From contig NZ_JAHVHW010000012.1 in the NCBI RefSeq assembly GCF_019802055.1, forward strand, positions 227,321 through 291,320: a stretch of DNA of 64,000 nt, given 5' to 3'. The notes below the pieces were generated by a model, which had not been told where the DNA came from, did no database searches, and worked only from the letters and a program-made list of their open reading frames with translations. How positions within the stretch are numbered: the first letter of the stretch is position 1; every line of letters begins with the position of its first letter. The stretch is from Ferrimonas balearica. Lineage in GTDB: Bacteria; Pseudomonadota; Gammaproteobacteria; Enterobacterales; Shewanellaceae. Shown one piece after another: positions 51,669-63,897 of this stretch. A program made the position numbers and the translations under genes.

Positions 51669-52346
51669 ATGAATCGTAGAGCGCGTGGCTTTACCCTGGT
51701 GGAACTGATGGTGTCGATCACCATCGGTCTGGTGGTGCTCTCTGCCGCTCTGACGTTTTTCAGTGGCAACCTGCGCGCCAATACCACCACGCTGGAACTC
51801 TCCCGCCTGAACCAGGAGTTGCAGACGGTGATGACCATGATCGCCCGGGATATTCGACGGGCGGGTTACCGGGGAGATGCGCTGGCCAATCGGGATATTG
51901 GCGACAAGTCTTTTATGTTTCTGCCCGGCACCGTCGATGGGGCCGGGGCCTGGACGGCTCAGCATCTTGGTACGCTGAAATCCGGTGGCAGCCATGCCAG
52001 TGGTGGGCCCTATCAATGCATTGTTCTGATGGCGGACCTGAATGAGGATGGGTTGGTTACCACCGCTACGGAGATCTCCGGATACCAACTTGATGGCACT
52101 GTCATCGACAAGGGGCGCTGGAACAATATCGCGCCAACCTGCGGGAATGCCACGGCCTGGGAGGCGCTGACCAGCAACGATATCGAGATTACCGAACTGC
52201 AATTCGTTCTCGACCCGCCTTTGCAGGCCGCTACCAATCGATTGGTTCAGTCGGTCGAGGTCACGCTCAGTGGCCGGGTCGCGGATAAACCGACGCTTAG
52301 CCTGACCCTTCGTCAACGGGTCCGGTTGCGCAACAACAGTTATTAG
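51669..52346 (+). CDS. pilW: Minor pilin PilW
   Basis: A 225-residue prepilin-like protein. Leader MNRRARG, then FTLVELMVSITIGLVVLSAA with Glu at +5, followed by the PilW-type stretch ELQTVMTMIARDIRRAGYRG. The ATG at 51669 is nine bases after GGAGGG; an ATG three codons earlier directly abuts that sequence and is less likely. It starts two bases after the fimT stop. PilW belongs to the tip/priming complex of type IV pili. Confidence 0.9.
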   Translation: MNRRARGFTLVELMVSITIGLVVLSAALTFFSGNLRANTTTLELSRLNQELQTVMTMIARDIRRAGYRGDALANRDIGDKSFMFLPGTVDGAGAWTAQHLGTLKSGGSHASGGPYQCIVLMADLNEDGLVTTATEISGYQLDGTVIDKGRWNNIAPTCGNATAWEALTSNDIEITELQFVLDPPLQAATNRLVQSVEVTLSGRVADKPTLSLTLRQRVRLRNNSY

Positions 52347-52352
52347 GGGCAG

Positions 52353-53501
52353 ATGATGGGCAGGGAAAGCCGAGGCTTTGCAACACTGGGAGTCACCCTG
52401 TTGATTCTGGTGATTCTCGCGGGAGTGACCCTATTCGCGGGCAAGGTGCTGCTGATGGAGAAGCGGATCTCCGCCAACGAGCAGCAGTACGCGCTGGCGT
52501 TTGCCTATGCGGAGTCGGGTCTGGAGGCTGCTGCACGCAAATACCTGACGGATCCCGCAGGCATCTGTGGAACCAGTGCCACGATGACGCCTCCCGGAAC
52601 CAGTGCCTCTGTTGCCGTGGCCTGGACCTGCAGCGCCGGTGGCGAACCGGTCACCATCAGCGCCACCTACACCGCTTCCGATGGGGGCAGTGGCGCCACC
52701 GTATCCGAAGTCTACGCGCGCTCCGCCCTGTTCAACAGCGGTGAACCGGCACCCCTGACTCTGGCCAGTGCCAGCAAATTTAACGGAACCCTGGATATTG
52801 GTGCCGCACCCAATGGTGGTGGCACCGGTGTGCCACTCTCCATCTGGGCTGGGGTGACCGATGATTTCACCGGAGCGGCCACCACCTGTCCGGTGGAGGA
52901 GTTTGGCCGTGCCGGAGGCGCCTGCAGTACCTCAGACTTTGTTTACTCCGAGAAAGCCCGGGGATCCGCCAAGGGGGATTACGTTCAGGGCGGGCAGGAC
53001 ATCGTTGTGGATGACGCGGGCTTTCCCGAGGACATGTTCGAGTTTGCGTTTGGCATCTCAGCCAGTGACTGGGAGCAGATCTATCAGCGGGGCGCCACCA
53101 AGATCGACGATTGCACCTCGCTGACCAATGCGGACACCGGCATCTTTGTGTTTGAGGGAACAGGCATGACCCAGTGCCGGGTAAACGCCATTGGCTCTCC
53201 TGATGCCCCAGTCATTTTGATTGCCGTCAACGCCGATATGGACCTGAAGACCGGCCCAACCTATGGCGTGATGTTCAGTTTTGACAGTACCCCGGATGAT
53301 GGCGTGGTGGATGCCAGCCTGACGCTGAATGCTACGGCTCTGGTGTATGGCGCTGTGATGAGCAACGGCGACGAAGTGCCCAATATGAACGGTAATGCTG
53401 CCGTGTCCTGGCATCCGGATGTGTTCAGTGCCATCGAAGAGGATGTGGACGGAGAGTTTCGTCCATTGGTGAGAGTGGCAGGAAGCTGGAAAGACTTTTG
53501 A
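52353..53501 (+). CDS. pilX: PilX-family minor pilin, long version
   Basis: A 382-residue pilin-like protein. The N-terminus (ESRG^FATLGVTLLILVILAGVT) and KRISANEQQYALAFAYAESG fit PilX_N; Glu+5 is absent (Gly), which is normal for PilX. It is about twice the usual PilX length: the C-terminal part from about 130 is a Gly/Ala/Asp-rich beta-type region (GAAPNGGGTGVPLSIWAGV) ending GEFRPLVRVAGSWKDF. An ATG one codon later has better spacing from AGGGGC. Its stop precedes the next start by 14 bases. Confidence 0.83.
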   Translation: MMGRESRGFATLGVTLLILVILAGVTLFAGKVLLMEKRISANEQQYALAFAYAESGLEAAARKYLTDPAGICGTSATMTPPGTSASVAVAWTCSAGGEPVTISATYTASDGGSGATVSEVYARSALFNSGEPAPLTLASASKFNGTLDIGAAPNGGGTGVPLSIWAGVTDDFTGAATTCPVEEFGRAGGACSTSDFVYSEKARGSAKGDYVQGGQDIVVDDAGFPEDMFEFAFGISASDWEQIYQRGATKIDDCTSLTNADTGIFVFEGTGMTQCRVNAIGSPDAPVILIAVNADMDLKTGPTYGVMFSFDSTPDDGVVDASLTLNATALVYGAVMSNGDEVPNMNGNAAVSWHPDVFSAIEEDVDGEFRPLVRVAGSWKDF

Positions 53502-53515
53502 CAAGGAGAGTGATC

Positions 53516-55699
53516 ATGATGCCCCGGAGAGCCAGTCGTGGCTTTGGCCTACTTGAAATCCTGATTGCCGCGGTGGTAATTGGCCTTGGCATTGTGGCCC
53601 TGACCAGTCTGCAGGGAAAGTTTCTGAAATCCGCTTCCGCTACCAGTCAGCGTGAGGTGGCGCTAAAGCTGGCTCAGGCCAAGCTGGATGATCTCCGCAG
53701 TTTTACCTACGACGCGGATCCTGACGGTTTTGGATTCAACGAGATCACCAGTAACCAGGGGGGGCGTTCCGGCGAACTGGCCGCGAGCAGCAGCCTGACC
53801 TACGAACAACATAACTTTGGCTTGGGCTGGACCGTGGCCGACTACAAACTGGTTGGCGGTGACTATGTCGCGGTAACGGATCCGGCCGACAAAGTGGCGC
53901 AAAAGTACGTGGTGATAAACGTCAACTGGACTGACTCCAGTGGGCGGTCGCAAACCCTCTCCCTGCCCCATACTCTCTCTCCCACCATTCCTGATACCGG
54001 TACTGCCTCCTCCGGAGGTGACGTCGGATTGGGCGGCAGCGGCCCCACTGTGAGGCACCAGGATGCGGCCGCGCCAGACGTTATCGATATTGACCTGGGG
54101 GATGGCAGTAAGCGGGAGAGCTCCAAGCCCTTGCCGGAAGTGAATGCTGGCGATGGCATTGTTTTGGTGCAGTTCGACTCCATCAACTTTGACAACAGCG
54201 ACTCTCAGAAAATCGTTCAGGAAGACAACCTGACCGTGAGCTGCAGCTGTTACAAATCGACGGCGAGCGCGGAGCGGAACAATCCGGTGCAGCTGAAGTG
54301 GGCCGACGAAGCGCTGTACTGGGAACAGATTGATCCGGTTACCAAGCAGACCGGAAGTTCAGTCGTATCGGGGACTGACCGATTGGCAGTGTTGTGCAAT
54401 CGTTGCTGTGAGGACCATTTCGATGCGGAGTCCGGTGGCTCAACCACCGCCACCGACAGGCTGGAGAAACACTACAGCTACGACAGCGGCCGCTGGGGCA
54501 ATCGCCGCTACTATCTGGATAACCAGGGCGACTTTATCGAGGCGACGGGCAATAAGGCCTACCTGGAAGCGTGCCGGATGATGCGCATCAACGGTTACTA
54601 CGTCCTGATGCCCGACTGGCAGCAGGCGCACCAGGAGGTGATGACCCGGGAACACCTCTCCACCTCGGCCATCGTGGCGGAGTATCAAGGCAAGGTGAAA
54701 GCGATGCTGCGTGACTTTGCCAGTTCTTCCGCTAACTACAAGACGGATCCATCCAGTTACCAGTACCTTGTCAGCACCGAAAACTTCCCGCAAGACGACG
54801 TGACCATCGACCCGGCGACCAGCACAAGAACCCAGTTTATGGGGCGTGCCGTCTACATCGACCCGATTGAGAACTACTCAGGCACCACCTCAGCACTGCC
54901 CTACAATGCGTTTCCCTTCCACGAGGTCAATAACACCCTGCTGGCGGACTGGTCACTCTACAGCTGCAACAGCACGGAGTTTAATCCGGCGGATCCCCTG
55001 AATGGTTGCACCCGATGCTCCCAGTCAACCGATGAGTTTAACTGTGGCAATGTGGCGCTGAGCAATCAGCCGGTGGCGGGGTCACGCTCTGCGGTTGCTG
55101 ACGCCGATTACTATCAGGGGTATTACAGCCGCGGAGAGCTTCGCTATAACACCAGCAGCAGCGGCAACTACGTGGTGGAAGTCTCGTCCAGAAAGGGGAA
55201 CTCCGGAGTGACCGGAACCGGCCCCGTTTCCGCTTACGACGCCAGCAATGTCTTTACCCGTCATATTGGCGTGAGCTTCGGGGAGGTCACCGAAACCCCC
55301 GGTGAAAAGATGACGGTCGGCGGACGGATCTTCTGTTACCGGGCGAGTCTGAATAAGCAGACCGGAGCGTTCGAGTCCTGGGATGCCTGCGATAAGAAGA
55401 CTTTTAACGCGTCGGTGAGCACCACCATCGGCTCCTGTCCTGACCAACCGGTACTGCAGGGCAGTGCGACGCCCTCCTTTGGCTGCATCCTGCCCTCCGA
55501 CTGGATCGCCAGTGGCGATGGCATCGATAACCTGCTGCGCTTCTCTGGCATCGGCGCGAACTTCCATCCCGAAGCCATCGATGAAGCGGCTCTGGAAGCG
55601 GAGGCCGAGAAGGACAAGCTGTGCGTGGTAATGATCGCAGGCAGCGTGCCGGAGGATGCAACAGATATCCCCAGCTGCAGCTATGATTCAGGGCGCTGA
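53516..55699 (+). CDS. Giant PilV-like pilin with a large C-terminal domain
   Basis: A 727-residue protein with a PilV-type prepilin N-terminus: leader MMPRRASRG, then FGLLEILIAAVVIGLGIVAL with Glu at +5, and ALKLAQAKLDDLRSFTY. Usual PilV proteins have about 150-200 residues. The extra 550 residues contain 16 cysteines in clusters (SCSCYK, LCNRCCE, GCTRCSQSTDEFNCG) and many Asp, Ser, Gly and Tyr residues, but no von Willebrand or beta-propeller motif that I recognise. The ATG at 53516 follows AAGGAGAG by five bases. Last gene of fimT-pilW-pilX, in the place where PilY1 would be expected. It may be a tip adhesin. Confidence 0.8.
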   Translation: MMPRRASRGFGLLEILIAAVVIGLGIVALTSLQGKFLKSASATSQREVALKLAQAKLDDLRSFTYDADPDGFGFNEITSNQGGRSGELAASSSLTYEQHNFGLGWTVADYKLVGGDYVAVTDPADKVAQKYVVINVNWTDSSGRSQTLSLPHTLSPTIPDTGTASSGGDVGLGGSGPTVRHQDAAAPDVIDIDLGDGSKRESSKPLPEVNAGDGIVLVQFDSINFDNSDSQKIVQEDNLTVSCSCYKSTASAERNNPVQLKWADEALYWEQIDPVTKQTGSSVVSGTDRLAVLCNRCCEDHFDAESGGSTTATDRLEKHYSYDSGRWGNRRYYLDNQGDFIEATGNKAYLEACRMMRINGYYVLMPDWQQAHQEVMTREHLSTSAIVAEYQGKVKAMLRDFASSSANYKTDPSSYQYLVSTENFPQDDVTIDPATSTRTQFMGRAVYIDPIENYSGTTSALPYNAFPFHEVNNTLLADWSLYSCNSTEFNPADPLNGCTRCSQSTDEFNCGNVALSNQPVAGSRSAVADADYYQGYYSRGELRYNTSSSGNYVVEVSSRKGNSGVTGTGPVSAYDASNVFTRHIGVSFGEVTETPGEKMTVGGRIFCYRASLNKQTGAFESWDACDKKTFNASVSTTIGSCPDQPVLQGSATPSFGCILPSDWIASGDGIDNLLRFSGIGANFHPEAIDEAALEAEAEKDKLCVVMIAGSVPEDATDIPSCSYDSGR

Positions 55700-55787
55700 G
55701 GGCGAAATCCTCCGGGTTTGGCTTTTCACCCCGTAGCCGTTTCGCTACCATTCTGCGATCCCAATCGAAGTAAGGAACGCGCGACGC

Positions 55788-57751
<1,964 letters not shown>

Positions 57752-57763
57752 GCGTCAGCCACG

Positions 57764-57791
57764 AAAAAAGGCGCCGCTGGGCGCCTTTTTT
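57764..57791. terminator. Bidirectional terminator between glnB and bamD
   Basis: GGCGCC at 57770-57775 pairs with GGCGCC at 57780-57785 over GCTG, with six As before and six Ts after. Confidence 0.9.
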
Positions 57792-57813
57792 GTTGAGTCA
57801 GGTTTGGATCAGC

Positions 57814-58584
57814 TCAGAAGCGGCGGGCCAAACGGTTCTCAGGGAAGGTCGCTTTCAGCACGCTGACGCTGTGGTCCCGCATCGCTTCCTGGCCCAGTTC
57901 ATCGTAGCTGGTGATCATGATCTCCAGGGCCCGCTCCGTTGCCGGCGTACCGGGATAGGTTTCCAGTACCTGCTGAGCGCGGTTGGCAGCACCCACCCAG
58001 GCTTCCATGGTGACGTAGTACTCCGCCACTCTCAGGGAGAACTCGGCCAGACGGTTCTTCAGCATGATCATACGGCGCTGGGCATCCGGCCCATAACGGC
58101 TGTCCGGATAGCTCTTGATCAGGGTTTCGAAGTCCCGGAATGCGGCGATGGCATTGCTGGGGTCGCGATCGCTTCGATCGATACCCAGCATGTTGTGAAA
58201 CAGGTAGCTGTCCGCCTGCATGTTGATCAAACCCCGCATGTAATAGACATAGTCAATGTCCGGGTGGGTGGGGTTCAGGCGGATAAAGCGGTCGACGTTG
58301 GCCAGAGCGTTGGCACTGTCTTCCAGCTTGTAGTAAGCGAAGATCAGGTCCAGCTGCACCTGGGTTTTATGCGGCCCGAAAGGGTAGCGGCTGTCCAGGG
58401 CTTCCAGTACCTGAGAGGCTTTAGTGAAGTTGCCCAGTTCCATGGCTTGACGCGCATCGGCGTAGAGGGCTTCCGGAGTGCGGTCTTCCACCACATACCC
58501 GGAGCGATCGCCGGAGCTGGAGCAGGCGGACAGGGCAAAAACGCTGCTCAGGGCGAGCACCAGCGAACCTGTGATCTTACGCAT
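57814..58584 (-). CDS. bamD: Outer-membrane assembly lipoprotein BamD
   Basis: A 256-residue lipoprotein (E. coli 245), essential part of the BAM complex that inserts beta-barrel proteins into the outer membrane. The signal peptide ends at the lipobox LSAC with Cys21. Five TPR-like repeats follow (AMELGNFTKASQVLEALDSR, LIFAYYKLEDSANALANVDR, AIAAFRDFETLIKSYPDSRY). Divergent from rluD, as in E. coli. The raiA gene that adjoins it in E. coli is 40 kb away here. Confidence 0.95.
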   Translation of the reverse strand: MRKITGSLVLALSSVFALSACSSSGDRSGYVVEDRTPEALYADARQAMELGNFTKASQVLEALDSRYPFGPHKTQVQLDLIFAYYKLEDSANALANVDRFIRLNPTHPDIDYVYYMRGLINMQADSYLFHNMLGIDRSDRDPSNAIAAFRDFETLIKSYPDSRYGPDAQRRMIMLKNRLAEFSLRVAEYYVTMEAWVGAANRAQQVLETYPGTPATERALEIMITSYDELGQEAMRDHSVSVLKATFPENRLARRF

Positions 58585-58599
58585 GCTGTATAGAGATCC

Positions 58600-58627
58600 C
58601 TTATCTGGCCGTGCGTGACGAGGTCAA
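58600..58627 (-). promoter_or_regulatory. Candidate bamD promoter
   Basis: On the minus strand TTGACC (58627-58622) and GATAAG (58605-58600) are 16 bases apart, in front of bamD. A start near 58593 leaves a very short leader. Confidence 0.4.
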
Positions 58628-58705
58628 AACACGATAAAATGCAATTTGAGCGATTCTAACAGAACTGATACTGATTTCGAGCCTTTGTGGCCTGAGCCCA
58701 ACACT

Positions 58706-59677
58706 ATGACGCAACAACTTGAACTGGAAGGAGTTATCTCCGAAAGCCAACTGGGTCAACGACTCGATCAGGCGCTGGCGGAGTGCTTCCCCGATTATTC
58801 CCGTAGCCGCATCAAGGAGTGGATCCTGGCGGAACGGGTGAGCCTGAATGGCAAAACCGTGGTGAAACCGCGGGAAAAAGTGATGGGTGGCGAAGCGGTC
58901 ATCATCCAGGCGGAGTTTGAAGAGGAAGTGGCGGCGAAGCCACAGGCCATCGATCTGAACATCGTCTACGAAGATGACGACATCCTGGTGATCAATAAGC
59001 CAGCTGACCTAGTGGTTCATCCGGGGGCTGGCAACCACGATGGCACCGTAATGAATGCCCTGCTGCACCACTGCCCGGAACTGGCGAATGTGCCCCGTGC
59101 GGGCATCGTCCACCGTCTGGATAAGGACACCACCGGTCTGATGGTGGTGGCAAAAACCATCCCGGCCCAGACCCATCTGGTGGCACAGCTGCAGGCCCGT
59201 GAGATCACCCGTGAATACGAAGCGATTGCACTGGGAGTCATGACGGCTGGCGGCCATGTTGATGAGCCGATTGGCCGTCATCCGCAGCGTCGCACCCATA
59301 TGGCGGTAACTGAACTGGGCAAACCGGCGGTTACCCACTACCGCATCCGCGAGAAGTTCCGCGCGCACACCCGTTTGCGTCTGCGTCTGGAGACTGGCCG
59401 TACGCACCAGATCCGCGTTCATATGGCGCACCTGGGTCACCCGCTGGTGGGCGACCCACTCTACAGTGGTCGCCCCCGTCCGGTGAAAGGGTGGAGCGAA
59501 GAACTCCGTGACTTCCTGCGCGGCTTCCGTCGTCAGGCCCTGCACGCTGCGATGCTGAAACTGGAGCACCCCATTACCGGTGAAACCATGAAGTGGACCG
59601 CGCCGATCCCGGCGGACATGGTGCGCCTGACTGAGCTGCTGCGTCAGGACACCGAAGAGCACGGTTTCGACTACTGA
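58706..59677 (+). CDS. rluD: 23S rRNA pseudouridine synthase RluD
   Basis: A 323-residue enzyme (E. coli 326) forming pseudouridines 1911, 1915 and 1917 in helix 69 of 23S rRNA. An S4 RNA-binding domain (1-75: LGQRLDQALAECFPDYSRSR) precedes the catalytic domain, with the active-site Asp in AGIVHRLDKDTTGLMVVAK and RLETGRTHQIRVHMAHLGHP. The ATG at 58706 matches the family N-terminus; the frame extends 20 codons upstream from a TTG without similarity. It overlaps pgeF by one base. Confidence 0.95.
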   Translation: MTQQLELEGVISESQLGQRLDQALAECFPDYSRSRIKEWILAERVSLNGKTVVKPREKVMGGEAVIIQAEFEEEVAAKPQAIDLNIVYEDDDILVINKPADLVVHPGAGNHDGTVMNALLHHCPELANVPRAGIVHRLDKDTTGLMVVAKTIPAQTHLVAQLQAREITREYEAIALGVMTAGGHVDEPIGRHPQRRTHMAVTELGKPAVTHYRIREKFRAHTRLRLRLETGRTHQIRVHMAHLGHPLVGDPLYSGRPRPVKGWSEELRDFLRGFRRQALHAAMLKLEHPITGETMKWTAPIPADMVRLTELLRQDTEEHGFDY

Positions 59678-60408
59678 TGTGGTTTGAGGTCGACTGGCCA
59701 GCTCCGGCCCACGTTCGCGCCATCAGCACCGATCGTCTCGGAGGTCACTCCGGGACGCCCTTTGCCAGCCTCAATCTGGGGTCGCATGTCGGGGATGACG
59801 CCGATGCCGTGGCCCGCAATCGCGCCGCTCTGTTGCAGCAGGCGGGCCTGCCAGGTGAGCCGGTCTGGCTGGAGCAGGTACATGGTACCCATGTGCTGAC
59901 TCTGCCTCTGACTGGCCCCCAGCCCCCGGCGGATGCCAGCTACACCGGCAATCCCGGTCAGGTCTGTACGGTCATGACCGCAGATTGCCTGCCGGTGCTG
60001 TTCTGCGATCGTCAGGGCAGAGAGGTGGCTGCTGCCCACGCAGGGTGGCGAGGCCTGGTGGATGGGGTTCTGGAAGCGACGTTAAGTCGGTTCCAGGCGC
60101 CAAGGTCGGAGATCCTGGCCTGGCTGGGGCCCGCCATCGGCCCAACCGCCTTTGAGGTGGGCGCCGAGGTTCGAGCGCGATTTATCGCTGAGGACCCGGC
60201 CGCCGACGCGGCGTTTGTGGCGCAGGGGGAAGGCAAATACCTGGCGGATCTCTACACCCTGGCACGCCAGCGGCTGAACCGGGCGGGTGTTACCCAACTC
60301 TACGGTGGCGATCAATGCACCTACTCTGAGGCTGATCGGTTCTTCTCCTATCGACGTGACGGCCAAACGGGACGTCAGGCGAGCCTTATCTGGTTTACCC
60401 CCTCTTGA
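59677..60408 (+). CDS. pgeF: PgeF/YfiH-family purine nucleoside phosphorylase (laccase domain)
   Basis: A 243-residue protein of the YfiH/LACC1 family (E. coli 243). Members act on purine nucleosides, and the E. coli protein is linked to correcting misincorporated amino acids in peptidoglycan. The zinc/copper-site residues are in EQVHGTHV, MTADCLPVLFCD and AAAHAGWRGLVDGV; GDQCTYSEADRFFSYRRDG is near the end. Its ATG overlaps the rluD stop (TGATG). The clpB heat-shock promoter -35 covers its stop codon. Confidence 0.93.
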   Translation: MWFEVDWPAPAHVRAISTDRLGGHSGTPFASLNLGSHVGDDADAVARNRAALLQQAGLPGEPVWLEQVHGTHVLTLPLTGPQPPADASYTGNPGQVCTVMTADCLPVLFCDRQGREVAAAHAGWRGLVDGVLEATLSRFQAPRSEILAWLGPAIGPTAFEVGAEVRARFIAEDPAADAAFVAQGEGKYLADLYTLARQRLNRAGVTQLYGGDQCTYSEADRFFSYRRDGQTGRQASLIWFTPS

Positions 60409-60432
60409 ATTTCCCCCATATGGCCCCCAAAT
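60404..60432 (+). promoter_or_regulatory. Sigma32 (heat-shock) promoter of clpB
   Basis: CTTGAA at 60404-60409 and CCCCCAAAT at 60424-60432 match the RpoH consensus (CTTGAA, CCCCAT-like -10) with a 14-base spacer. The start would be near 60439. The -35 element contains the pgeF stop codon (TGA, 60406-60408). Confidence 0.78.
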
Positions 60433-60480
60433 AAGCGTTAATCGCCAATACTGGCTTTAGACGTTTTAAGGGGGCTTCAT

Positions 60481-63057
<2,577 letters not shown>

Positions 63058-63076
63058 AGCGATGGGTAACCACAGT

Positions 63077-63104
63077 AAAGGAGGAGCTTGGCTCCTCCTT
63101 TTGG
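63077..63104 (+). terminator. Terminator of clpB
   Basis: AAAGGAGGAGC at 63077-63087 pairs with GCTCCTCCTTT at 63091-63101 over a 3-base loop, then T and GGTT. Confidence 0.8.
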
Positions 63105-63189
63105 TTATATAGGAAGGGAGAAGAGATCTAAAAGCCTTTGGACGCAACTGCTATCTGTTATTAAGAGGCCCAACAATATGTGAGGGAGT

Positions 63190-63525
63190 ATGAAGACAAT
63201 AGCGATTGTGGGGTTGGCACTCTTTGCGCTTCCGGCCTTTGCCGGTGATTACGGTGGCGTACGGCTATCCGAGTTGGTGGCGCAATCCTCTCAGCCCAAG
63301 CCTCAGGTTATGGCCCAGGCAGATAGCCTGGAAGCACTTCAACAGGAGTTGCTCAGTCAGGGTGAACCGATTCAGGACATCAACCAGATGATCAGCGACT
63401 CTCCGACGGCTGCCGGTGCAACTGACGGACCACGGATTGAAGCCCGAACCGTGGTGGATAAGTGCTATCACAGCTTCCAGGCCACCGCCTGCAGCACCAA
63501 GGTGGTCTATCAGCTGATTGAGTGA
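63190..63525 (+). CDS. Small secreted protein of unknown function
   Basis: A 111-residue protein with a clean signal peptide (MKTIAIVGLALFALPAFA) and a mature part of about 93 residues. It has a Gln-rich middle (SSQPKPQVMAQADSLEALQQ) and two cysteines near the end (KCYHSFQATACSTK) that could form a disulfide. The ATG at 63190 has GTGAGGGAGT upstream. It has its own terminator and sits between clpB and an rRNA operon. I do not recognise a family. Confidence 0.7.
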   Translation: MKTIAIVGLALFALPAFAGDYGGVRLSELVAQSSQPKPQVMAQADSLEALQQELLSQGEPIQDINQMISDSPTAAGATDGPRIEARTVVDKCYHSFQATACSTKVVYQLIE

Positions 63526-63573
63526 TAGAGCCGCTGGCGAGAAAGTTCGGTTTAGATAGAACATTCCGCTCTG

Positions 63574-63601
63574 AAAAAACGCCGTTCTCCGGCGTTTTTT
63601 T
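63574..63601 (+). terminator. Terminator of the small secreted protein gene
   Basis: ACGCCG at 63579-63584 pairs with CGGCGT at 63590-63595 over TTCTC, with six As before and seven Ts after. Confidence 0.88.
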
Positions 63602-63695
63602 GTTCTATCATTAGCAGTCCGGGCCGAAAGTCGGCGGAGAATAGACCGGATTGGTGATTCTCTGTTCACTCGGTGCGTTGGAGTGAAAAAAGGGG

Positions 63696-63723
63696 TTGCG
63701 GGCTGAAATCCCCGCCCTATAAT
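63696..63723 (+). promoter_or_regulatory. rrn promoter P1
   Basis: TTGCGG at 63696-63701 and a perfect TATAAT at 63718-63723 are separated by 16 bases and followed by the GC-rich discriminator GCGCTCCC, the hallmark of growth-rate and ppGpp-regulated rRNA promoters. Confidence 0.85.
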
Positions 63724-63833
63724 GCGCTCCCTGTCGACGGGGCAAAGCGAAACAGAAAGCGCTGAGCCACCAAGGCCTCCAAGAGGGCTTGGTTAAAACT
63801 TCGACGGTCGGAAAGGAAAGTTGAAAAACACCC

Positions 63834-63861
63834 TTGACGATGACGGAGGAAAGCGTAGAAT
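63834..63861 (+). promoter_or_regulatory. rrn promoter P2
   Basis: TTGACG at 63834-63839 and TAGAAT at 63856-63861, 16 bases apart, then GCGCCTCC. It lies 138 bases downstream of P1, the usual tandem rrn layout. Confidence 0.85.
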
Positions 63862-63870
63862 GCGCCTCCT

Positions 63871-63897
63871 GCCTTGATGAGGCAACGCTCTTTAACA
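63871..63897 (+). promoter_or_regulatory. rrn antitermination site (boxB hairpin and boxA)
   Basis: GCCT-TGATG-AGGC at 63871-63883 is a small boxB-like hairpin, followed by CGCTCTTTAACA at 63886-63897, one base from the boxA consensus TGCTCTTTAACA. It allows Nus-factor antitermination through the rRNA genes. Confidence 0.88.

Noticed and set aside
52353..52470. Loss of Glu+5 in the PilX-like protein as a defect
   Set aside because: PilX-family proteins normally lack this residue, so it is not evidence of a broken pilin.
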